Source: JBBIGV01 sp037447335 (GTDB lineage Bacteria; Bacteroidota; Ignavibacteria; Ignavibacteriales; Ignavibacteriaceae). From it: 64,000 nt of DNA. Below, piece after piece: positions 8,148 through 15,101 of this stretch (position 1 is its first letter; every line of letters starts with the position of its first letter). The notes beneath the pieces are model-generated. The model made no database searches. It worked only from the letters and a program-made list of their open reading frames with translations, and was not told the origin of the DNA. The stretch covers positions 6,744-70,743 of the forward strand of contig JBBIGV010000012.1 of NCBI GenBank assembly GCA_037447335.1, given 5' to 3'. The position numbers were made by a program, and so were the translations under genes.

Positions 8148-8178
8148 CAAATATAGTTAGGATTCCTAATATAAACAA
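8148..8178 (-). promoter_or_regulatory. Bacteroidota-type promoter with embedded palindromic operator
   Basis: On the minus strand TTG (8176-8178) and TATATTTG (8148-8155) are separated by exactly 20 nt, matching the -33/-7 (TAnnTTTG) Bacteroidota consensus. The spacer holds TTAGGA-A-TCCTAA (8157-8169), a perfect 6+6 bp dyad. A repressor bound there would block RNA polymerase. The co-transcribed MarR protein is the natural candidate. The protoglobin start is 35 nt downstream of the -7 box. Confidence 0.65.
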
Positions 8179-8343
8179 GTGAAGAATAAATTAAACTTAT
8201 GAAGAGCTTTGGCACTAGCTGCCGCACAGAGACATTTAAGCTTTTTTACTATATTTATAACGGTCTTTTAAAAATACGTGGTTGTTTTTAGAACCAATCT
8301 CAATACAAAGAATTTCCTATCAAAATAAATCGAAAGGATTTAT

Positions 8344-8775
8344 ATGGCTATCAAAAAAGCATCTGCCGAGTGGCGTGGTGATCTGAAAGGTGGAAATGGC
8401 GAACTTTCAACAGAAAGCGGGGTACTTAATAAGACAGCTTATAATTTTGTATCAAGGTTTGAAACGGGAACGGAAACTAATCCTGAAGAACTTGTTGGTG
8501 CAGCATTGGCTGCCTGTTTTTCGATGGCGCTGGCAAATAATCTTGCCAAAGAGGGATACAAAGTCAACTCTGTTAACACGGATGCATTAGTTCATTTTGA
8601 AAAGAAGGAACAGGGATTTACTATAACAAAAGTTGAGTTAAATAATCGCGGCAGCGTGGATGGCATCGATGATTCAGCATATCAAAAATATGCGGAACAA
8701 ACTAAAACCGGGTGTCCGGTATCAAGAGCATTAACCGGTCCGATGATTCTGTTACGTGCAGAGCTTGTAAAATAA
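8344..8775 (+). CDS. OsmC-family thiol peroxidase
   Basis: Cytoplasmic organic hydroperoxide reductase of the OsmC type (143 aa). The two reactive cysteines are present: Cys58 in GAALAACFSMAL and Cys124 in KTGCPVSRAL. The N-terminal KKASAEWRGDLKGGNGEL strand pair and the TNPEELVGAALAACF helix are typical of OsmC rather than Ohr. A GAAAGGAT ribosome site precedes the ATG. It is divergent from the protoglobin operon, with about 160 nt between the protoglobin promoter region and this start. Joint oxidative/nitrosative stress control is possible but no matching palindrome was seen on its side. Confidence 0.9.
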   Translation: MAIKKASAEWRGDLKGGNGELSTESGVLNKTAYNFVSRFETGTETNPEELVGAALAACFSMALANNLAKEGYKVNSVNTDALVHFEKKEQGFTITKVELNNRGSVDGIDDSAYQKYAEQTKTGCPVSRALTGPMILLRAELVK

Positions 8776-8789
8776 TGCAACTGGTCTCG

Positions 8790-8930
8790 TAAAGAATTAA
8801 TTTCATAGTAAGTGTTGCAGGGCGGATGTGTTTGCAATTCACTGAGATATATCAGGTTCTGCTGCACTTATTACTGATAATGTATACTTATGAAGAGTCG
8901 ACTTACTATGCTCTTGTAATTAATTCTTTA
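8790..8930. repeat. Imperfect long inverted repeat between osmC and GNAT genes
   Basis: Left arm segments TAAAGAATTAA (8790-8800) and CATAGTAAGT (8804-8813) are matched by ACTTACTATG (8901-8910) and TTAATTCTTTA (8920-8930), each pair perfect, with unequal unpaired bases between them. The right arm overlaps the end of the GNAT gene. It may act as a bidirectional terminator for the two convergent genes or be a decayed mobile element; no transposase is present. Confidence 0.5.
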
Positions 8931-9190
8931 TACATATCCTTTTTTGCAACAAATGATTTAACGTAAGAACAGGTTGGAATAATAGTATATTCCTGCTCTC
9001 TGGCAAATTCAAGAACTTTTTCTGCTATTTTAGCTGCAATACCCTGCCTTCTGAATTCAGCAGGTACATATGTTGACCTGATATCTATAGTATTTTTATC
9101 TCTCATCATATAGCGGATATAAGCTTCTTTGCCTTCAATTATTGTATAAAATTTTTGGTTAACGGGATCATGTATGATTTCCAAATCCAT
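8906..9190 (-). CDS. Small GNAT-family N-acetyltransferase (YjdJ-like)
   Basis: A 94-residue minimal acetyltransferase. The acetyl-CoA loop is visible as VPAEFRRQGIAAKIAEKVL (Q/RxxGxA signature), followed by FAREQEYTIIPTCSYVKSF. This compact form corresponds to the Acetyltransf_CG group (E. coli YjdJ type), whose substrates are largely unknown. An AGGAG ribosome site precedes the ATG. It is convergent with osmC and its 3' end lies within the inverted repeat. Confidence 0.88.
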   Translation of the reverse strand: MDLEIIHDPVNQKFYTIIEGKEAYIRYMMRDKNTIDIRSTYVPAEFRRQGIAAKIAEKVLEFAREQEYTIIPTCSYVKSFVAKKDMYKELITRA

Positions 9191-9429
9191 TTTATCTCCT
9201 GAATAATCTGAACTTTCTGTATCGGGTTGTTAAAAGTTATAAAATGAAATAACCGATCTAAATATAAGAAGTAAAATCTGTAATATTAATTTTTTTTATG
9301 TTCTGAGGCAGATAAAGATTAAGAATGTATGCATTGTAAACTTTTAACACGCGTACATTATTAATAATAGTTTTTACATTGATTAAGAAACTGTTTATTC
9401 ATAGCTTTAACATTCAATTATATCAAGGC

Positions 9430-10572
9430 ATGAAAAAGCTTTTAATACTGGGCTCCACCGGCTCTATAGGCATAAACACGCTGAATGTAATCCGAAACTT
9501 CCCTGAAAGATTTTGTGTTACAGCGCTTACTGTAAATACACGTACTGACCTGATTGAGCCGCAAATTGAAGAATTCAATCCAGCTTTTGTTGTTGTTAAA
9601 GATAAAAATCTTGCTGCCGAATTAAGCAAAAGACTTAGCAGAAAGTGTGAAGTGCTTGCAGGAGAAGAAGAATTGCTTGCAGCAGCAGCAGAATCGGACT
9701 ATGACATTCTTGTCGGTGCAATGGTTGGTTATGCCGGTTTAGCCCCAACCATTGAAGCCGTTAAAAGAGGCAAAAGAATTGCCCTGGCTAACAAGGAAAC
9801 GCTTGTTGTTGCAGGTCAACTGGTTACTGAATTGGCAAGAGACTCGGGAGCAGAAATTATTCCTGTTGATTCCGAACATAGCGCTATCTATCAATGTCTT
9901 GCCGGTGAGAATTTATATGACATTGAAAAACTAATATTGACAGCATCCGGCGGACCGTTTCTAAACAGAAGTAAGGAAGAATTTAAAACAGTTACTATTG
10001 ATGAAGCCCTGAAACACCCAAACTGGAAAATGGGAAGCAAAATAACAATTGATTCTGCAACAATGATGAACAAAGGTCTTGAAGTTATCGAAGCCCGCTG
10101 GCTGTTCGGGCTGCCTGTAGAAAAGATTGAAGTTGTTGTACATCCTCAATCCATAATTCATTCTATGGTTCAGTTTATCGATGGCTCCATTAAGGCACAG
10201 CTTGGTTTGCCCGATATGAAATTACCAATTCAATACGCTTTATCATATCCTGAAAGATTATCAAATGATTTTGAAAGAACCAACATGCCGTTAATAGGTA
10301 CATTAACTTTTTTTGAACCCGACCTGAATAAATTTGAGTGTCTTAAACTTGCTTACGATTCTTTAAGCTGCGGCGGTACAGCGCCCTGTATTCTTAATGC
10401 AGCAAACGAAGTTGCCGTTGATAAATTTCTTAAAGGGGGTATAGGCTTTGCCGATATTCCGGGAATTATCGGTAAATCGCTTGATGCGATCACTAATCAT
10501 TCATCGCCAAATCTTTCAGTTATTATGGATACAGACAAAAAAACACGGGAGTTTGCTGAAACACTCTCTTAA
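9430..10572 (+). CDS. dxr: 1-deoxy-D-xylulose 5-phosphate reductoisomerase
   Basis: First committed enzyme of the MEP isoprenoid pathway; converts DXP to MEP with NADPH and a divalent metal. The NADPH loop LGSTGSIGINTL is at the N-terminus. GKRIALANKETLV, the metal-site segment PVDSEHSAIYQCL, LTASGGPF and KMGSKITIDSATMMNKGLE are all intact. I place the start at the ATG 9430 (380 aa), where the fold begins; an in-frame upstream ATTG/ATG region at 9379 would add 17 non-conserved residues. RseP follows 44 nt downstream, a common pairing. Confidence 0.96.
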   Translation: MKKLLILGSTGSIGINTLNVIRNFPERFCVTALTVNTRTDLIEPQIEEFNPAFVVVKDKNLAAELSKRLSRKCEVLAGEEELLAAAAESDYDILVGAMVGYAGLAPTIEAVKRGKRIALANKETLVVAGQLVTELARDSGAEIIPVDSEHSAIYQCLAGENLYDIEKLILTASGGPFLNRSKEEFKTVTIDEALKHPNWKMGSKITIDSATMMNKGLEVIEARWLFGLPVEKIEVVVHPQSIIHSMVQFIDGSIKAQLGLPDMKLPIQYALSYPERLSNDFERTNMPLIGTLTFFEPDLNKFECLKLAYDSLSCGGTAPCILNAANEVAVDKFLKGGIGFADIPGIIGKSLDAITNHSSPNLSVIMDTDKKTREFAETLS

Positions 10573-10616
10573 GTTTATATTTCACTATATGTTTTGAATA
10601 AGGAGAATCTTCTTTA

Positions 10617-11972
10617 ATGGATTATATTATTTATTTCGCGATTACAATAGGTATACTTGTATTCGTTCATGAATTCGGTCATTTTGCAGCCGCTAAACTT
10701 TCCGGCATGCGAGCCGACGTTTTTGCAATCGGATTTGGTAAAAGATTATTTGGCTATAATAAAATTTCCGGCTTTACTTTTGGCGATCTGCCCAAGGATT
10801 TTGACGGGCAGGGAAACACTGATTACAGAATATGCCTTCTTCCTCTTGGCGGTTATGTGAAAGTTGCCGGGATGGTGGACGAAAGCTTTGATACTGAATT
10901 TGCTGACAAAGAACCACAGCCATGGGAATTCAGAGCAAAACCTCTTCCGCATAAAATTTTTGTAATTGTTGCCGGCGTTCTGATGAACCTGCTGCTCGCC
11001 TGGCTCGTTTTCTGGGGTGCAAATTATTTTCAGGGCAAACAGGTAACAAAAACCACAACTATCGGTTATGTTGAAGCCGGCAGTCTTGCAGATTCTCTTG
11101 GCTTTTTACCAGGCGAAAAAATACTTGCTATTAATAACAGAGAAGCAGCAAACTGGGAAGAAGTCCGGGCAGGAATTTTTATTAACAGTTTTGGCGAAGA
11201 TCTTATATTCAGACTTGAAAAGGACGGACAGGAAAGACTGCTCAATGTGCCGAGGAACCGTTTGCCTTTGGATGAATCTGAAAGCCTGCTGTTAATACCA
11301 TCCGGTGTGTATGCTGGTGTAGGGGAAGTTATAACAGATTCACCCGCTGAAAAAGCCGGTTTACAGGCTGGCGATATTATTATTAGTGTTGATGACAATC
11401 CCATTTTCACAAGAGAAGAAGCTGTAAATATTTTTACTGCAAATCCTGAAACCCCGCTTCAATTAACCATTTTAAGAACTGATGATACACTTACATTAAG
11501 TGTTGCACCAGGAAGCGATGGCAGGATTGGAGCATACATAGGTCCGGCTTTTACAGGTGAAATAGAATTTAAAACTTACGGTTTCTTCGAATCATTTTAT
11601 TACGGATGGAAAGATATTGAGAGAATGACCGCTCTTACCTTCAGCATGCTCGGTAAAGTTTTTACGGGTAAGGTTGAATTCGGTAAGGCTTTTGGTGGTC
11701 CTATAAGAATTGCACAATTTGCCGCAAAATCTGCCGACAGTGGAATAGCTAACTTTCTTTACTTTCTCGCACTGCTTAGCTTAACATTAGCCATTATTAA
11801 CATAATGCCTTTCCCTGTTCTTGACGGCGGACATCTCATTATAATTCTTGTTGAGGCAGCTCTAAAAAGAGAGATACCCGTTAAAGTAAAAATTGCAATT
11901 CAGAATACGGGCTTTGTTCTGCTTCTGCTTCTGATGGTATTTATTGTTTATAATGATATTTTGAATTTATAG
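10617..11972 (+). CDS. rseP: Site-2 intramembrane metalloprotease RseP
   Basis: Membrane-embedded zinc protease of envelope stress signalling (regulated intramembrane proteolysis). The zinc motif HEFGH is at residues 18-22 in TM1. Two PDZ-like segments follow, around residues 145-200 and 225-290 (GSLADSLGFLPGEKILAIN; SPAEKAGLQAGDIIISVDD). The third ligand motif, MPFPVLDGGHL, is in a C-terminal helix. Length 451 aa is standard. The nearby ECF sigma/anti-sigma pair at 38197 is a conceivable downstream pathway, but nothing in the sequence links them. Confidence 0.95.
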   Translation: MDYIIYFAITIGILVFVHEFGHFAAAKLSGMRADVFAIGFGKRLFGYNKISGFTFGDLPKDFDGQGNTDYRICLLPLGGYVKVAGMVDESFDTEFADKEPQPWEFRAKPLPHKIFVIVAGVLMNLLLAWLVFWGANYFQGKQVTKTTTIGYVEAGSLADSLGFLPGEKILAINNREAANWEEVRAGIFINSFGEDLIFRLEKDGQERLLNVPRNRLPLDESESLLLIPSGVYAGVGEVITDSPAEKAGLQAGDIIISVDDNPIFTREEAVNIFTANPETPLQLTILRTDDTLTLSVAPGSDGRIGAYIGPAFTGEIEFKTYGFFESFYYGWKDIERMTALTFSMLGKVFTGKVEFGKAFGGPIRIAQFAAKSADSGIANFLYFLALLSLTLAIINIMPFPVLDGGHLIIILVEAALKREIPVKVKIAIQNTGFVLLLLLMVFIVYNDILNL

Positions 11973-12001
11973 AAGAGTAATCGAAAAATTATTCCGATAT
12001 T

Positions 12002-12086
12002 TTCAGAATGAGGATTAATGGTTTATTAGTTCCGGCTGAGTTTATAATCAGGTAAAATCTGAAATCATTAATCCTCGTTCTGAAAT
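12002..12086. terminator. Long 20-bp inverted repeat between convergent genes
   Basis: The 20-nt arm at 12002-12021 (starting TTTCAGAATGAGG) pairs with 12067-12086 at 19 of 20 positions; the exception is a T/C difference that can form G-U in one RNA. The 45-nt loop is AT-rich. It lies between rseP and the convergent porin-like gene and is followed by an A/T tract on both sides, so a bidirectional terminator is likely. The length of the arms is unusual for a simple terminator. Confidence 0.55.
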
Positions 12087-12112
12087 AAAAACGTGCCCGA
12101 ATATTTACACTG

Positions 12113-13663
12113 TTATAACCGCGTAAACATTCTTAATTCCACTCCACTGAATTCAGGTTCGAAGCGGCATACCCCGCCGATACAAATATTACCAGCCTGC
12201 CTCGTTCCGAATAATACACTTACATCAGTGTGTGTCCCTAATTTGTAACCAACCTGCAAAAAGCTCCATAATCTTCTTACTTTTCTGTCCGGTGTTGGTT
12301 CTTTTGTTTGCAGTTCAGATACAAGTGAAATACTCAGTTTTGGGGAGCGCAGGTATTCAAGTGTAACAACATCTGTAAAATATTGTTCGGTGGTCGTTCG
12401 ATCAGTAGTGTGCTGATGTTCAATTATAATTTTAAGAGTATTTATCGCATCAAAATAATATCTTGCTTCGACGATCGGTGTAAGGTTTTTTGTATTTGCT
12501 TCCCGTTCTTCACTGTAGCCAAATGCTGCTATAGTAGTAAATTTATCATTCCAGGAGTGAATGCCTTGCACAAAAACTTCTTTGTGCTTTAACAGAACAG
12601 GATTGTTCGTATTTAAAACTCTCTGATAAAAAGAACTAGCCGGCAATGTTTCCGTTTGCCCGTATAGCAGGTTAAAGTAAGTATCGAAGCTAAGGTTATA
12701 GTTAAAGTCAACCTGAAATCCTTGTTCATTAGATTGATTCAGAGCTGATGGATGTCTGTTCAGCAGTACGTAAGTATAGTCTTTCCTGCCGGCCGGAGGA
12801 GTATTATAAAATATAGTTCCGTCCTGCGAGGTGAAAGAATAATTATCATAATATTTATATTCACCCGTTACTGAGAAAGACTCATAATAAAAACTACCAT
12901 TAGCATAAAGTGCATTCCCGATTATTTCCCGCTTATCATTAAACACACTCAGCTTAATGTCATCGTTTTGTTTAATTCCATACTCGCCATAAAAATCGAA
13001 ATTCCAAAAGCTTGGTTGAAGCCTGATTGCCGCAAGTCTTGTTCTTGCAGCGTTGCTTTCCGGTGTATTTGATGCGAAAGAACCTCCAAGTTTGAGAAAG
13101 TTTAGTCCGCGGTACTCCAGGTCAACAGCCTGTAAAATATCTTTTCTTTCAGCGTTGTCATTTTCAGCCATGCCGCTAAGCGCTGTTAACCGGAAATCAG
13201 CATAACGACCTTCTATTTTGAAACCGAGAAGATTGTTATCAATGCGGATGTTCCTGTCTTCATAACTTTTCAGAATAAGTCCTCTTCCAAACAGAGAATA
13301 GAAATTTCCGGCAGTTAATTTGAGCCCCTCCTCAATATCGCCAAGCTCAATATCAAAATATTTATAAGCAACATCTGTATAGCGCTCTTTGCCCCGACTT
13401 ATAGCCGGGTTAGGGTCATTCGGTTGAAAAACTTCAAACCTGATACCGGCAGTGAAAATCCCTCTCCGGTAATCCATATTCAGCCAGTCTTCAAAAATGA
13501 CCTGCTCTTTGTTTACATCGTAAGAGTATTTCATCTGGTTAGAAAGACCCAGACCCTGCGGCAGTGAAATTAATTCTCTGTCGCTCATTTCGTCAAACTG
13601 AGAATAGATTTGAGATGTAGATAAAAAGAATAACAGGAGGGCGGAGAAGAGAATTATTTTCAT
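12113..13663 (-). CDS. DUF6029-like outer membrane beta-barrel protein
   Basis: A 516-residue secreted protein with signal peptide (MKIILFSALLLFFLSTSQIYS). Long runs of alternating strands and many aromatic residues indicate a large barrel, e.g. GRYADFRLTALSGMAENDN and SFDTYFNLLYGQTETLP; the end ELRMFTRL is strand-like. The N-terminal part with IELGDIEEGLKLTAGNFYSL and LFGRGLILKSYEDRNIR resembles the DUF6029 porin-like family often found beside TlpA/Omp28 genes in Bacteroidota. The role is unknown. It is 46 nt downstream of the TlpA-like gene and probably co-transcribed. Confidence 0.7.
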   Translation of the reverse strand: MKIILFSALLLFFLSTSQIYSQFDEMSDRELISLPQGLGLSNQMKYSYDVNKEQVIFEDWLNMDYRRGIFTAGIRFEVFQPNDPNPAISRGKERYTDVAYKYFDIELGDIEEGLKLTAGNFYSLFGRGLILKSYEDRNIRIDNNLLGFKIEGRYADFRLTALSGMAENDNAERKDILQAVDLEYRGLNFLKLGGSFASNTPESNAARTRLAAIRLQPSFWNFDFYGEYGIKQNDDIKLSVFNDKREIIGNALYANGSFYYESFSVTGEYKYYDNYSFTSQDGTIFYNTPPAGRKDYTYVLLNRHPSALNQSNEQGFQVDFNYNLSFDTYFNLLYGQTETLPASSFYQRVLNTNNPVLLKHKEVFVQGIHSWNDKFTTIAAFGYSEEREANTKNLTPIVEARYYFDAINTLKIIIEHQHTTDRTTTEQYFTDVVTLEYLRSPKLSISLVSELQTKEPTPDRKVRRLWSFLQVGYKLGTHTDVSVLFGTRQAGNICIGGVCRFEPEFSGVELRMFTRL

Positions 13664-13709
13664 ACAGCAAGAAAGTTAATTGAGTAAAGTATTACTTCGG
13701 GTTAAATTT

Positions 13710-14213
13710 TTATTGATACATTTTGTTGAGAATTTCTCTCACCTTCAACTCATCACCTTTCATATATCCGAGGTGAGTGTAAACAATATTCCCATCTTTA
13801 TCTATAATTACAGAATAGGGAACAGCAGGCGCATAGTATTTGCGCATCACCTCTGAGTTGGTATCAAGCAGAACGTGGAATGAATAGCCCTTTGACCTGA
13901 CAAAAGGCTTAACTTTTGAAACGCTGCGCTCATTGTCAACTGATATCGCATATAAACGAAAACCTTTGTCTTTAAAGTCTTTATATATTTTTTCAAACTC
14001 AGCAAGCTCCTCAACGCAAGGTTTGCACCATGTTGCCCAAAAACTGAGCAGAATCGGTCCTTTGCCGAGAGCATTTTTTAATTCGAAGAACTTACCGTCC
14101 AAATCTTCAAGTTTAAAGTTAGGCGCTTTACGTCCCTTCAGTTCCTCTTCAGATTGAGAAAGAACAGGAAGCGACAGGAATAAAATAAATAATACAAGCA
14201 TTAATATTTTCAT
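13710..14213 (-). CDS. TlpA-like thiol-disulfide oxidoreductase
   Basis: Periplasmic thioredoxin-fold protein of the TlpA/ResA/AhpC-TSA type (167 aa). A signal peptide (residues 1-19) is followed by GRKAPNFKLEDLDGKFFELK and the active site FWATWCKPC, then the cis-Pro region VPYSVIIDKDGNIVYTHLG. It starts right at the stop of the upstream T9SS protein gene (no gap), so the two are coupled. The adjacent Omp28-related proteins carry Cys-rich CxxC-like motifs, which makes them plausible redox partners (inference). Confidence 0.92.
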   Translation of the reverse strand: MKILMLVLFILFLSLPVLSQSEEELKGRKAPNFKLEDLDGKFFELKNALGKGPILLSFWATWCKPCVEELAEFEKIYKDFKDKGFRLYAISVDNERSVSKVKPFVRSKGYSFHVLLDTNSEVMRKYYAPAVPYSVIIDKDGNIVYTHLGYMKGDELKVREILNKMYQ

Positions 14214-14975
14214 CTATTTCTCCAGGATCATTTTTCTTGTTTGTACAAAATCGTTAGATGTGATTTTATAGAAGTACACCCCGCTTGATAATCCGCCTCC
14301 GGCGGATTCAGCATCGAATGGAAACGTATATATTCCTGCAGGTAAAAATTCATTTACAATCTCAGCTACTTCTCTTCCGAGTATATCGAATAGCTTTATG
14401 GAAACATATCCTTCTCTCTTCAAACCGAAGTTTATTTGGGTGGAAGGGTTGAAGGGATTCGGGAAATTTTGTGCAAGGTAATAATCAGTAAGATGCTGCT
14501 GTTCAAAATCAACAGAACTTACAATTGCAGATGCAACAAAGTCAATGGTTATTCTATCCTGTGGATTGTTGAACGTGCCTGCCTGAAGCTGCACATTTGC
14601 AGCGCCGGGGTTTTCAAGTGTGAATACATGAAGCGAAACTTCTCGTATTTCACCAGGATCAAGCGGCTCTGAAAAGAAATCCTCTGTGGTTGCTATGCTG
14701 TCAATGAATGATGCAAAGCAAAAGTCGAAGCACAGAGAAGATTCCCATTCGTCGGGCAGAATGTTTATGGTCCTTACAATAAAAACTGTTTGTTCTTCCT
14801 GTGAAACGTTTTGGAGTTCAATATTAAAAACTATTTCTGCACCGACTGTATCAGAAAGGTTTGTTGATTCAGGGATGAATGTTATCTCCTGTGCAAGATT
14901 ATTCTTGCTGAAGATAATAAACATCGAAAGAATGCCAAATAAAATTATTGTCGGTTTTCTTAATAAGTAATGCAT
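14214..14975 (-). CDS. Secreted protein with T9SS type A sorting domain
   Basis: A 253-residue exported protein. After the hydrophobic N-terminus (residues 8-28) comes a beta-rich domain of about 130 residues resembling the middle of the 488-aa Omp28 paralog nearby; both contain SDTVGAEIVFNIELQN-like and DEWESSLCFDFCFASF-like stretches. The C-terminal 85 residues are a T9SS sorting signal: NFPNPFNPSTQINF, KLFDILGREVAEIVNEF and GVYFYKITSNDFVQTRKM. It directly precedes the TlpA gene. It therefore looks like the conserved middle-plus-sorting portion of Omp28 without the thioredoxin-like part. Confidence 0.82.
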   Translation of the reverse strand: MHYLLRKPTIILFGILSMFIIFSKNNLAQEITFIPESTNLSDTVGAEIVFNIELQNVSQEEQTVFIVRTINILPDEWESSLCFDFCFASFIDSIATTEDFFSEPLDPGEIREVSLHVFTLENPGAANVQLQAGTFNNPQDRITIDFVASAIVSSVDFEQQHLTDYYLAQNFPNPFNPSTQINFGLKREGYVSIKLFDILGREVAEIVNEFLPAGIYTFPFDAESAGGGLSSGVYFYKITSNDFVQTRKMILEK

Positions 14976-15064
14976 CTTGGTCCTTAAATTTATTAAATCA
15001 TAATATTGAGTACAGTATTTTGAAACTATACATTATAAGATATCTCTTCCTCTTGAAAATAAAT

Positions 15065-15094
15065 ACACTGCCCGAAAAATTATCCGGGCAGTGT
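15065..15094 (-). terminator. Intrinsic terminator after the 684-aa Omp28-related gene
   Basis: On the minus strand ACACTGCCCG (15085-15094) pairs perfectly with CGGGCAGTGT (15065-15074) across a 10-nt loop, followed by ATTTATTTTC. It begins 7 nt after the stop codon of the upstream gene. The 10-bp GC-rich stem and T-rich tail are convincing. Confidence 0.8.
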
Positions 15095-15101
15095 TGTTCA
15101 A

